Assembly: GCF_000526995.1 (NCBI RefSeq)
Contig: NZ_AZUI01000001.1
Coordinates: 620,001-684,000 of the forward strand
Reading direction: 5' to 3'
From: Lacrimispora indolis DSM 755
Lineage (GTDB): Bacteria; Bacillota; Clostridia; Lachnospirales; Lachnospiraceae
Length of the DNA stretch: 64,000 nucleotides
The notes beneath the pieces were generated by a model. It saw only the letters and a program-made list of their open reading frames with translations, searched no databases and had not been told where the DNA came from. Shown in pieces: positions 25,385 through 34,863 of this stretch. Made by a program: the position numbers and the translations under genes. Position 1 is the first letter of the stretch, and each line of letters opens with the position of its first letter.

Positions 25385-26257
25385 ATGCAAACTGATCCTA
25401 AAACCGTCAATACTCCATTGGTATTTCCAAGTGATTGTGAAGTTTACTATTCCATTCGTACACTTATTGACAAAAATGAATACCCTCAGATACATGATTT
25501 TTATGAAATAATACTAGTAACGGAAAATGTACTGGATATCTTGTTAAATAATGATCATTTAAGACTCTCCCGCGGAGATCTTCTTCTGATTCGCCCCGGG
25601 GATGTCCACACAAAAATACAAAACGGAGCCGCGACACATATCAACCTGGCTTTTCCCACCTATACATTGAAGGCACTGTTCTGCTACCTCTACAATTCTC
25701 CCAATCCTTTTCAGGAGCTTTCGGAAAGCTCTCACGTTCCCGTTGCACGCCTGACCACAATTGATACCGTTATGATCCAGAATCGCCTGGCCTTCCTCAA
25801 CCAGTTTTCCACATCTGCTATGGAAGAAAAAAACACCCATCTTCGGGCGATTTTAATCGATATTCTGTATTCTTACCTTATGCCGGAGCTAATGCGGCAG
25901 AAACGGACAGATCAGTCTCCTGATCTGCCCGCCTGGTTTTCGTCTGCTTTAGATGGACTTTTAAATGCAGCAAACCTTGTAATGGGAATGGATTATCTGA
26001 TCCAGCAGACAGAACGCTCCCCTGAGCACATCTGCCGAACTTTCCGTAAGTATCTGGGAATCTCACCCTCAGCCTATATCAACGCAAAACGGCTGAATTA
26101 TGCCGCCAACCTGCTATCCCACACAGATATGGAAATCGCAGATGTTATTTACGAAAGCGGTTTTCAAAACATCAGCCATTTCTATCATTTATTTAAAAAA
26201 GAATATGGAATATCTCCACTAAAATATAAAAAATCATATTTGATTCAAAAACTTTAA
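25385..26257 (+). CDS. AraC-family transcriptional regulator
   Basis: The protein has 290 residues. An N-terminal cupin-like sensing domain (YPQIHDFYEIILVTENVLDIL, then GDLLLIRPGDVHTK) is followed by two helix-turn-helix units, ending GISPSAYINAKRLNYAANLL and IADVIYESGFQNISHFYHLFKKEYGISPLKYKK. It diverges from the UxuA-like gene with 205 bp between, so it probably controls that cluster in response to a sugar acid (inference). CCAGGAGG lies seven bases before the ATG. Confidence 0.88.
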   Translation: MQTDPKTVNTPLVFPSDCEVYYSIRTLIDKNEYPQIHDFYEIILVTENVLDILLNNDHLRLSRGDLLLIRPGDVHTKIQNGAATHINLAFPTYTLKALFCYLYNSPNPFQELSESSHVPVARLTTIDTVMIQNRLAFLNQFSTSAMEEKNTHLRAILIDILYSYLMPELMRQKRTDQSPDLPAWFSSALDGLLNAANLVMGMDYLIQQTERSPEHICRTFRKYLGISPSAYINAKRLNYAANLLSHTDMEIADVIYESGFQNISHFYHLFKKEYGISPLKYKKSYLIQKL

Positions 26258-26502
26258 AAATACTATCATTTATTCATAATAAAAGGCTGCTTTATATGCC
26301 TCCTTTCACGTCGGCATTGTCAAACCTTTGGTTTCCTCCGGCACAACTCCCTAAAGATAAACTGCCTCTGCATAAGGCAGAAATTCTTCACTGCAAAGTA
26401 CCTTTAAAGCATTATTTATTGCCTGCATATGCCGCTCCATGAAATTCCTCCGCTCAAATATTCACCTGAAAATTTCATTATTATTATACATAAAAATCAA
26501 AT
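26258..26502. other. Intergenic stretch without a recognised gene
   Basis: I see no supportable coding frame here. A short hairpin AGGC...GCCT at about 26284-26305 just past the AraC stop may be a weak terminator. Confidence 0.4.
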
Positions 26503-26541
26503 AAAAAAGGTACAGCAGAAATTTCCCGCCATACCTTTTAA
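26503..26541 (-). terminator. Terminator of the small wall-binding protein gene
   Basis: On the minus strand AAAAGGTA pairs with TACCTTTT and is followed by TTATTTG, 17 bp past the stop codon. Confidence 0.55.
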
Positions 26542-26557
26542 GTCCGTTCCATCAAAC

Positions 26558-27118
26558 TCACTGTATCCATGCACCGTCAGCCCCCACCTTATATCCGTCG
26601 GGAGTCACCGTATTGGTGAGCAGCCTCCCCAGATAACCATCAGACATGGTGTTAAAATAATAAGCCTTACCGTCAATGATCTGCCAGCCAGTTCTCATGG
26701 CACCTAATGTTCCGTCATCCACGGGATTTAAGTAGTACCGCAAGCCGCCTTCATCGGAATACCAGCCGGTGAGCATATGGCCTTCCCAGTTAAACCGGTA
26801 CCATCTGCCGTCAAGATACTTCCAGCTGTTGGAAGGCCAGCTTCCGTCACTGTACTGAAACCACCAGCCGGAAGGGCTGTACCGCCAGCCCCTCTGGTAG
26901 CTGTAGCTGCCTGGACCGTCATCGTCATCATCGTCGTCATCCCAAAAATCAAAGGATTCACTTCCTTCAATAGGCCCTTTGATTTTTGTGCCGGAACCGT
27001 TCCATCCTGGAAAATCCCGGACAGACTGCCCGTCAGCGGCCAAAACGGCCGCAGGAAATAAAACTGCCAGCCACAATACAACAGCTCCTAAGGCCAGCTT
27101 TTTTGTAAACCTTCCCAT
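26558..27118 (-). CDS. Small secreted cell-wall-binding repeat protein
   Basis: The protein has 186 residues. A signal peptide (KKLALGAVVLWLAVLFPAAVLAADG) is followed by a run of eight aspartates near residue 62. Choline-binding-like repeats follow: GWWFQYSDGSWPSNSWKYLDGRWYRFNWEGHMLTGW and GWQIIDGKAYYF. The last 20 residues (TVTPDGYKVGADGAWIQ) match the ends of the giant proteins at 34864 and 46048, so they share one wall-anchoring mode. It sits between dnaJ and the AraC gene. Its role may be to decorate or modify the wall. Confidence 0.82.
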   Translation of the reverse strand: MGRFTKKLALGAVVLWLAVLFPAAVLAADGQSVRDFPGWNGSGTKIKGPIEGSESFDFWDDDDDDDDGPGSYSYQRGWRYSPSGWWFQYSDGSWPSNSWKYLDGRWYRFNWEGHMLTGWYSDEGGLRYYLNPVDDGTLGAMRTGWQIIDGKAYYFNTMSDGYLGRLLTNTVTPDGYKVGADGAWIQ

Positions 27119-27157
27119 ACTTTCCCTTCTTTCCTACCCATGTACCTTCCGGAGTTC

Positions 27158-28297
27158 CTATTTAAAGATCCCCTTCTTTTTATGTTTTTCGCCTTCACCT
27201 GTGCCGTTCATGGCTTCATCAAACTTGCGAAGCGCTTCTTTTTGAGCCTCGTTCATGCGCTCCGGCACTTGAACCACCAAAGTGACAAAATGGTCGCCCC
27301 GGATCGTCCGGTTGCGTAAGGAGGGAACGCCCTTTCCTTTTAAGCGCACCTTAGTATCGGTCTGGGTTCCCGGCTTCACCTCGTATTCCACGTCCCCATC
27401 CACGGTCTTAATGCGGATGCTTCCGCCTAAGGCAGCATTTGTAAAGGAAATGGGCACTGTTGAGAAAATGCTGGTATCCTGACGCTTGAAGATGGGATGG
27501 TTGGATACCACTGCCTCTACCAGCAGATCGCCTCTCTCGCCGCCATTGGTTCCCGGCTCTCCTGCACCTGCAAGGCGCACGGACTGGCCGTTGTCAATTC
27601 CCGCAGGAATAGTGACTTTGAATTTCTTTCTCTTTGTAATATATCCGCTGCCGTAGCAGTCCGGACATTTTTCCTTAACGATTTTCCCTGTGCCGCCGCA
27701 ATCCGGACAGGTCTGAACATTCTGTATCTGGCCGAAAAAGGATTGCTGGGTATACATGATCTTTCCTTTTCCATTACATTTTGGACATGTAACCGGTGAG
27801 GTTCCCGCCTTTGCACCGCTTCCGTGGCAGGAGGAACACTCTTCCTTATAGTTCATCTCAATCTCTTTTTCACAGCCGAAAATCGCATCCTCAAAAGTAA
27901 TTCGGATGCTGGTTCTGACATTGGCTCCCCTAGATGGCCCATTGTAACGGGCGCTGCTGCTTCTTCGTCCTCCGCCAAAGATATCTCCGAAAATATCCCC
28001 GAAAATATCTCCCATGTCCGCTCCGTTGAAATCAAAGCCGCCGAAACCGCCTGCTCCTCCGCTTCCGTCAAAAGCAGCGGAACCAAACTGGTCATACTGA
28101 CGCCTCTTGTCAGGGTCGCTAAGGACACTGTATGCTTCGGAAGCCTGCTTAAATTTCTCAGCAGCTGCGGCATCTCCGGGGTTAGTGTCAGGATGGTATT
28201 TCTTAGCTAATGCCCTGTAAGCTTTCTTAATGGCTGCGTCATCCGCATCCTTTGGAACGCCCAGGGTTTCATAATAATCTTTTTTATTCTCTGCCAT
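27158..28297 (-). CDS. dnaJ: Chaperone protein DnaJ
   Basis: The protein has 379 residues. It has the J domain with HPD ([11 protein letters not shown]), a Gly/Phe-rich linker, and four CxxCxGxG zinc repeats ([36 protein letters not shown]). I chose the ATG at 28295-28297 ([14 protein letters not shown]). It stimulates DnaK ATPase and is the last gene of the heat-shock operon. Confidence 0.96.
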   Translation of the reverse strand: MAENKKDYYETLGVPKDADDAAIKKAYRALAKKYHPDTNPGDAAAAEKFKQASEAYSVLSDPDKRRQYDQFGSAAFDGSGGAGGFGGFDFNGADMGDIFGDIFGDIFGGGRRSSSARYNGPSRGANVRTSIRITFEDAIFGCEKEIEMNYKEECSSCHGSGAKAGTSPVTCPKCNGKGKIMYTQQSFFGQIQNVQTCPDCGGTGKIVKEKCPDCYGSGYITKRKKFKVTIPAGIDNGQSVRLAGAGEPGTNGGERGDLLVEAVVSNHPIFKRQDTSIFSTVPISFTNAALGGSIRIKTVDGDVEYEVKPGTQTDTKVRLKGKGVPSLRNRTIRGDHFVTLVVQVPERMNEAQKEALRKFDEAMNGTGEGEKHKKKGIFK

Positions 28298-28382
28298 CTT
28301 AGGTCTACCTTTCATGTTTCAATCCGCATTCTGCATTCATATATGAGCACAGGATGACACAGCAATTGCACTGAAAGACTCC

Positions 28383-28414
28383 GGAAAAAGTGCTGTATCG
28401 CTACAACACTTTTC
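28383..28414 (-). other. Hairpin between dnaK and dnaJ
   Basis: GGAAAAGTGTTGTA pairs with TACAGCACTTTTTCC in the minus-strand transcript, about 30 bases past the dnaK stop. There is no clear T-run, so it may be an mRNA processing or stability element that lowers dnaJ relative to dnaK (inference). Confidence 0.5.
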
Positions 28415-28443
28415 CCAAAGTCCCGTCAACCGTCCAGACTAGT

Positions 28444-30318
<1,875 letters not shown>

Positions 30319-30369
30319 CTATTTAATAAACCAAATGTGAATGTTATCTGTTTTCTGAGTTTTATATGA

Positions 30370-31020
30370 CTAATTCGCCACCTGCACCATGGAATGTCTT
30401 ACCACGGTGTCGCGGTAGGTGTAACCCTTCTGGAGTTCCTGGGAAACAACATTCTCTCCCAGTGACTCATCTTCAATATGCATGACCGCATTATGGAAAT
30501 TGGGATCAAACGGCTTTCCCACTGCTTCAATGGGCTTTACGCCTGCTTCTTCCAGTGTTTTCATCAGCTGTTTGTATATCTTTTCCATGCCATCTGCAAA
30601 AGGAGCGTTCTTCTCCTCCTCGGAAATGGCTGCAAGGCCTCTTTCAAAATTATCTACTACAGGGAGGATCCGTTCCACAATATCCTTTGCCCCGATTTCA
30701 AACATGGCTGTCTTTTCCTTCTCTGTTCTCTTGCGGTAATTATCGAATTCAGCCATGTTCCTCTGAAGGCGGTCTGTCAGTTCTTCTATCTTTTCATCTC
30801 TTGGGTCTTTTTTCTCTTTCTTTTTCCCGAAAAGACCCTTTTTCACGGATTCTTCCTTAGAATCCTCTTCCGCCGTTTCTTCCTCTGAAACGCCTTCCTG
30901 GATTCCGTCGTCTGCACAGGCTTCTGTGCCTTCTATTTCTTTTTCAGTGAAAGCGGCATCTTCCGCCTGAACAGTCTCATCTGCCAGTCTTTCATCTGTT
31001 TTCACATCTTCCATGCTCAA
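30370..31020 (-). CDS. grpE: Nucleotide exchange factor GrpE
   Basis: The protein has about 216 residues. A long acidic N-terminal part is followed by the coiled-coil region RDEKIEELTDRLQRNMAEFDNYRKRTEKEK and the conserved VLPVVDNFERGL and FDPNFHNAVMHIED. It releases ADP from DnaK. The annotated TTG at 31018-31020 has AAAGG eight bases upstream; an ATG two codons later is also possible. It starts just after the hrcA stop. Confidence 0.94.
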   Translation of the reverse strand: MSMEDVKTDERLADETVQAEDAAFTEKEIEGTEACADDGIQEGVSEEETAEEDSKEESVKKGLFGKKKEKKDPRDEKIEELTDRLQRNMAEFDNYRKRTEKEKTAMFEIGAKDIVERILPVVDNFERGLAAISEEEKNAPFADGMEKIYKQLMKTLEEAGVKPIEAVGKPFDPNFHNAVMHIEDESLGENVVSQELQKGYTYRDTVVRHSMVQVAN

Positions 31021-31031
31021 TGCTCTTCCCT

Positions 31032-32081
31032 TTACCTTTCATCTTTTTTCAAAATGGCATCCAGCTGCGTCATGAGATTGCGCAATGTGCTGAGTACCTT
31101 TTCATAATCCATGCGTTTCGGTCCTATGATTCCAATGGTACCCCTTAAGCCTTCGCCCAGCTCATAGTTGGCAGTTACAATGCTGCAGTCCTTCATGGTC
31201 TTAACGGGTGCTTCATCACCGATGTATACCTGGATTCCGGATCCGCTCTCCGAGCTGTTCACATCATCGATCAGCCCCTGCAAAAGCTCCTTTTGTTCCA
31301 GCGTGCCGATAAGCTTACTGGCCCTTTCTCCATCACTTAACTCCGGATACTTGAAAATATTGGTGGCCCCGCTGGTGTAAATCTGAAGGTCTTCATCATC
31401 GCCCTGGATGGCTCCTGCCACCTCGGTCAGTACCCGGTCCACCACATCACAGTGGGGCCCTGCCTGAATTTTCAGCCTGCTGATCACTTCAAGATTGATC
31501 TCTTCTATGGTCAGCCCGTTAAGGGCATTGTTAAGAAGAATATTCAGATTCAGAAGTCCTTCGTCATTTAATTCCGTATGAATGGGAATTATGGTATTCT
31601 TAATGATGTTTCCCTCCACCACGATTACTACAAGAAGCTTTTCTTCATCAACCTTGGAAAGCTGGATAAACTTCAGTTTGTTCCTGTGGTACTGGGGAGC
31701 GCTGATCATTGCCGCGTAATTGGTGTTCTGGGCAAGAAGCTTTGCCATCTGCTTTAACAACAGCTCCACCCTGTCTACCCGTTTCAGCATCATATCCTTG
31801 ATCTCAGTGACTTCCTCTTCTTTTTCCTGCATGATCTGGTCCACATAAAAGCGGTATCCTCTGTCGGAAGGAATCCTTCCTGCCGAGGTGTGAGGCTGCA
31901 TAATGTACCCCAGCTCCTCCAGATCAGACATCTCATTCCGGATGGTAGCGGAACTCAAGTTCAAATCCGTATACTTTGATATGGTACGGGAACCGACCGG
32001 TTCTCCTGTTTCCAGATAAGTCTTGATGATGGCTTTTAATATGGTTACCTTCCGCTCATCTAACTGATCCTTATCACTCAA
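31032..32081 (-). CDS. hrcA: Heat-inducible transcription repressor HrcA
   Basis: The protein has 349 residues. The winged helix LDERKVTILKAIIKTYLETGEPVGSRTISK, then SSATIRNEMSDLEELGYI and PHTSAGRIPSDRGYRFYVD, is the HrcA signature. It binds the CIRCE palindrome at 32111-32137 and represses this operon. I chose the TTG at 32079-32081 because AGGAAGTGGAG lies upstream; a GTG at 32115-32117 falls inside CIRCE and is unlikely. Confidence 0.94.
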   Translation of the reverse strand: MSDKDQLDERKVTILKAIIKTYLETGEPVGSRTISKYTDLNLSSATIRNEMSDLEELGYIMQPHTSAGRIPSDRGYRFYVDQIMQEKEEEVTEIKDMMLKRVDRVELLLKQMAKLLAQNTNYAAMISAPQYHRNKLKFIQLSKVDEEKLLVVIVVEGNIIKNTIIPIHTELNDEGLLNLNILLNNALNGLTIEEINLEVISRLKIQAGPHCDVVDRVLTEVAGAIQGDDEDLQIYTSGATNIFKYPELSDGERASKLIGTLEQKELLQGLIDDVNSSESGSGIQVYIGDEAPVKTMKDCSIVTANYELGEGLRGTIGIIGPKRMDYEKVLSTLRNLMTQLDAILKKDER

Positions 32082-32110
32082 GCTGCTCCACTTCCTTTCT
32101 GAGTTTTTTG

Positions 32111-32137
32111 TTAGCACTCAACGTTTGGGAGTGCTAA
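32111..32137. promoter_or_regulatory. CIRCE operator
   Basis: TTAGCACTC, nine bases and GAGTGCTAA form a perfect CIRCE element. It lies between the hrcA promoter and its start codon. Confidence 0.97.
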
Positions 32138-32151
32138 CATCTTCTTTTCAT

Positions 32152-32180
32152 AATATATTCTTTTTTTCTACTTTTGTCAA
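32152..32180 (-). promoter_or_regulatory. Promoter of the hrcA-grpE-dnaK-dnaJ operon
   Basis: On the minus strand TTGACA (32175-32180) is 17 bp from TATATT (32152-32157), and CIRCE begins about 15 bp downstream of the -10 box. Confidence 0.88.
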
Positions 32181-32279
32181 TACATTCCTATAAAAATTTT
32201 TGGTGAAGTTTTTGTGGCTTGTTTGTACATTTTTCCTCATTCTTTTATTAAATATTACAAAGCTGTTGACAACTTTTTC

Positions 32280-32307
32280 TTGACATTTAACACTTTTGTA
32301 ATATAAT
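32280..32307 (+). promoter_or_regulatory. Promoter of the first 3D-domain protein gene
   Basis: TTGACA (32280-32285) is 16 bp from TATAAT (32302-32307). The transcript has an untranslated leader of about 190 bases. Confidence 0.85.
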
Positions 32308-32354
32308 GGTAAGGAAGACACCATAACAACACGATCATAGCAACACGATCTAGT

Positions 32355-32483
32355 CCGCAGTGTTGCCTGTGAATCCTACGGCTCCACAGGCTTACGGGCA
32401 TTCGCCCTATGAATTGGAACAAGAACAAATTTTCTTACGTGCGGGCACGACGAAAAATTTGTTCTTGTTCCAATCCGCACTGC
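32355..32483 (+). promoter_or_regulatory. Multi-helix structured leader upstream of the 3D-domain gene
   Basis: An outer stem GCAGTG (32357-32362) with CACTGC (32478-32483) encloses three hairpins. These are GCCTGTG/CACAGGC (32365-32391), GGGC/GCCC (32396-32407) and a perfect 21-bp inverted repeat (32413-32433 with 32454-32474) whose loop holds a further CGTGC/GCACG stem. There is no T-run, so it is not a plain terminator. It may be a regulatory RNA or a small inserted palindromic element. Confidence 0.55.
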
Positions 32484-32501
32484 TCATTGCGAGGTAAAAT
32501 T

Positions 32502-33080
32502 ATGAAAAGTTTTTCAGGGAAGAAATGTATTACCGGATTCCTGACACTTCTTTGTATTCTGCTGTTATCTATGTCTGCACTGGCAGCCGAAACTACGGGA
32601 AAAGACCAAACTGTGAATCAAGTACAGTCCGAAAGCTCTGGAACAGATCACCAAACCATACAAACCGGTACCGAAAATCAGACAGCAGCAGCCAATACGG
32701 AGACACTTCCTGAGGAAATCGGACCTGGTATCAAGAAAAAGGAACCGGTAAAACCGGAGGAGCCGGCGGCGCCCGTTTATGAAAAAGGAGAATCTCTTGG
32801 GTTCTTCACCGCCACTGCATACTGCCCTAACAGCGAAAACACCGGCAAGCAGGGCCTGACCTATTCCGGTACGGTTCCCAAGCCGCAGCATACCATATCC
32901 GCAGATATCACCATCCTTCCTCTCGGAACCAAGGTTATGATCGACGGTATCGTCTATACCGTTGAGGATATCGGAAGCAGTGTGAAGGGAAATAAAGTAG
33001 ATATTTTCTTCGCAAGCCGCGCAGAAGCCCTGGATTTTGGAAGACAGACAAAAGAATTATTTGCAGTCATTGAACAGTAA
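32502..33080 (+). CDS. Secreted 3D-domain (RlpA-like) protein
   Basis: The protein has 192 residues. A signal peptide (CITGFLTLLCILLLSMSALAAE) is followed by a low-complexity linker and a C-terminal 3D domain: LGFFTATAYCPNS, then HTISADITILPLGTKVMIDG and VEDIGSSVKGNKVDIFFAS. The domain is a double-psi beta-barrel found in wall hydrolases. I chose the ATG at 32502, with GAGGT upstream; the frame is open for another 31 codons that would cover the leader hairpins. It is transcribed away from hrcA. Confidence 0.85.
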   Translation: MKSFSGKKCITGFLTLLCILLLSMSALAAETTGKDQTVNQVQSESSGTDHQTIQTGTENQTAAANTETLPEEIGPGIKKKEPVKPEEPAAPVYEKGESLGFFTATAYCPNSENTGKQGLTYSGTVPKPQHTISADITILPLGTKVMIDGIVYTVEDIGSSVKGNKVDIFFASRAEALDFGRQTKELFAVIEQ

Positions 33081-33097
33081 AAATGTCCCCATTACGC

Positions 33098-33143
33098 CGC
33101 AGAACAGCGAACCACATCGCTGTTCTGCGGTGTTTTTTTTGCG
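33098..33143 (+). terminator. Terminator of the first 3D-domain gene
   Basis: CCGCAGAACAGCGA pairs with TCGCTGTTCTGCGG and is followed by GTTTTTTTT. Confidence 0.93.
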
Positions 33144-33239
33144 CAAACAATGAGCCGGACAAATATGCTTGTATATTCATTAAACAAATGCCGAGGCAAC
33201 TAAGAAAAGAAGCACAGAGAGATTTTTTAGTGTTTATTC

Positions 33240-33267
33240 TTGACAAATTTGGAAAAATGTGTAAAAT
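33240..33267 (+). promoter_or_regulatory. Promoter of the second 3D-domain gene
   Basis: TTGACA (33240-33245) is 16 bp from TAAAAT (33262-33267). The leader then contains an AT-rich imperfect hairpin (ACAAAACTGT... with ...ACAGTTTGT) at about 33292-33342. Confidence 0.75.
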
Positions 33268-33365
33268 GATTACTTGTACCTCATTTATTACAAAACTGTT
33301 ACATATAATTATAAATATATTAAATTATATTACAGTTTGTAAAAAAGAAAGGAAGTATTTGTAAT

Positions 33366-34088
33366 ATGCATAAAACAAACCGAATTCACTGGTTCCTGGG
33401 AGCCTTACTAATGATGACATTTTTTCTGATAAATACATTTCTCATTTTTGCAGCGCAGACCGCTGGCATCATTGACAACGCCGACGAAAGCAGCGTCAGA
33501 GGCTGGGCCCTTAACAACTCTGATCCCAATACTGCTGCAGAAGTAAAAGTTGTTATTACCAATCAGGCAAACGGGCAGGTTGTGGCGGAGCTTACTGCCG
33601 CTGCCTCCAAATACCGGGAGGATTTAGTATCCCACGGGACCGGAAATTATGGTTTTGAGATACCGGTTCCATGGAGTTCTTACGGAGACGGCACCTACCT
33701 GGTAGAAGCCTATTCCGGCGGTCAGAAGCTGTCTGGCACTAAAGTCCACCCTGTGGGCGATCTCGCTGCCGCAAACCTCCAAAACAGCGGTTCTAACCTC
33801 CGTTCTCTGGGAGTATTTAAAACCACAGCTTACTGCCCCTGCCGCAAATGCTCCGGAGGGTGGGGCGGACGTACCAGCACAGGAACCATTGCCACTGCAA
33901 ACCATACCATTTCTGTTGACCCAAGAGTCATTCCCTACGGAAGCCGCATCATGGTCAACGGAGTCATCTATACGGCGGAGGACTGCGGAGGCGGAGTCAA
34001 GGGAAACCACATTGATATTTTCTTCAACACCCATGGGGAGACCCGCTCCTATGGCACCAGGAGCGTGGAAGCATATCTGGTTCAATAA
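33366..34088 (+). CDS. Secreted 3D-domain protein with N-terminal Ig-like domain
   Basis: The protein has 240 residues. An N-terminal signal (LGALLMMTFFLINTFLIFAAQ) is followed by a beta-rich segment, GIIDNADESSVRGWALNNSDP and GTGNYGFEIPVPWSSYGDGTY. The C-terminal 3D domain reads LGVFKTTAYCPCRKCSGG, HTISVDPRVIPYGSRIMVNG and AEDCGGGVKGNHIDIFF. It is a paralog of the upstream gene but has its own promoter. A role in wall remodelling is likely, and its position next to the wall-binding proteins supports this. Confidence 0.85.
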   Translation: MHKTNRIHWFLGALLMMTFFLINTFLIFAAQTAGIIDNADESSVRGWALNNSDPNTAAEVKVVITNQANGQVVAELTAAASKYREDLVSHGTGNYGFEIPVPWSSYGDGTYLVEAYSGGQKLSGTKVHPVGDLAAANLQNSGSNLRSLGVFKTTAYCPCRKCSGGWGGRTSTGTIATANHTISVDPRVIPYGSRIMVNGVIYTAEDCGGGVKGNHIDIFFNTHGETRSYGTRSVEAYLVQ

Positions 34089-34102
34089 CGCAGGATCCCA
34101 GT

Positions 34103-34147
34103 ATAAAAGCCCGGTGAAGATTTTACCTTTCACCAGGCTTTTATTTA
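34103..34147. terminator. Bidirectional terminator between convergent genes
   Basis: AAAAGCC-GGTGAA pairs with TTCACC-GGCTTTT. It lies past the 3D-domain gene stop and abuts the stop of the convergent gene at 34145. Confidence 0.8.
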
Positions 34148-34681
34148 TACGGAACTCTTCATTCCGTTTCCGCATCTTTCCGTTCTTACGGCAACTTCTT
34201 TAATCATGCGCATCAATTCTAATGCGCTTCGAAATCCCACATACTCTTTTGATGTAAGCTTTCCTATCACTCTCCCCTGCATGCTGGCATTCTGACGATG
34301 CTCTATTTTAATGATCAGCGTTTCTTTTGCCAGAATAGCCCGGGAGCTTAAGGTTTTGCTGTCCTGCAGCTGAATCTTTGCCTTAACCGGTATAGTGTTT
34401 GTCCTTTTATTTCTGTATGCATATTCCTCCGACATCTTTTTTGTAAGAAACCTTGGTTCCGTGGATGGATGGGGCGTTCCGATCCAGTCACATATTTCAT
34501 CTAATTTAAGAATTAAATCGCCTACACCGGAAAACCAGACAGGCCTGTCTATGTAACTGTTAAGAATTTCACCATATAAATCTCCTTCTTTTTTTCCGTG
34601 AAAACAAACAAGCATGGTGCTGACCCGGTCCGTTGCAATCATGCCGTGGCACACGTTCTGCATTTCTTCGTTTTTTATCAT
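34145..34681 (-). CDS. Hypothetical protein
   Basis: I do not recognise this 178-residue protein. It has no signal peptide or membrane helix. The N-terminal part holds MLVCFHGKKEGDLYGEILNSYID, and the C-terminal part (NASMQGRVIGKLTSKEYVGFRSALELMRMIKEV) is amphipathic. GAGGA precedes the ATG. It lies 183 bp downstream of the giant protein gene at 34864, on the same strand, so it could be the last gene of the surface operon or a separate unit. Confidence 0.6.
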   Translation of the reverse strand: MIKNEEMQNVCHGMIATDRVSTMLVCFHGKKEGDLYGEILNSYIDRPVWFSGVGDLILKLDEICDWIGTPHPSTEPRFLTKKMSEEYAYRNKRTNTIPVKAKIQLQDSKTLSSRAILAKETLIIKIEHRQNASMQGRVIGKLTSKEYVGFRSALELMRMIKEVAVRTERCGNGMKSSV

Positions 34682-34725
34682 ATGTTTTTATCCTCTTTAT
34701 CTATCATGCTTTATCAGATCTTTTT

Positions 34726-34782
34726 TGCGGAAAGGGAAAGCACAGGATCCGAATACTTTCCCTTTCAATAAATTATTTCTAT
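34726..34782 (-). repeat. Hairpin repeat downstream of the giant protein gene, copy A
   Basis: GAAAGGGAAAG pairs with CTTTCCCTTTC around a 16-base loop, and ATAAATTATTTCTATTTA follows. A related hairpin with the same flank lies downstream of the wall protein gene at 41490-41550. Confidence 0.6.
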
Positions 34783-34863
34783 TTATTTTTCACCTATGTC
34801 CTGATTCCAGAGGAGCCTTATGAGAGGAGTTAATGGGATTAGGCCGGTTTTTAAGTTTCCTCC

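Noticed and set aside
27119..27157. Degenerate hairpin repeat before the small wall protein
   Set aside because: Only a short CCCATG-like similarity is present, without the core or paired stems.
32409..32501. Upstream extension of the 3D-domain protein
   Set aside because: It would translate the hairpin arms of the leader. The ATG at 32502 has a GAGGT site and is followed at once by a signal peptide.
32340..32501. c-di-AMP (ydaO/yuaA) riboswitch
   Set aside because: The downstream gene type fits, but I do not see the conserved core motifs of that class, so I only report an unclassified structured leader.
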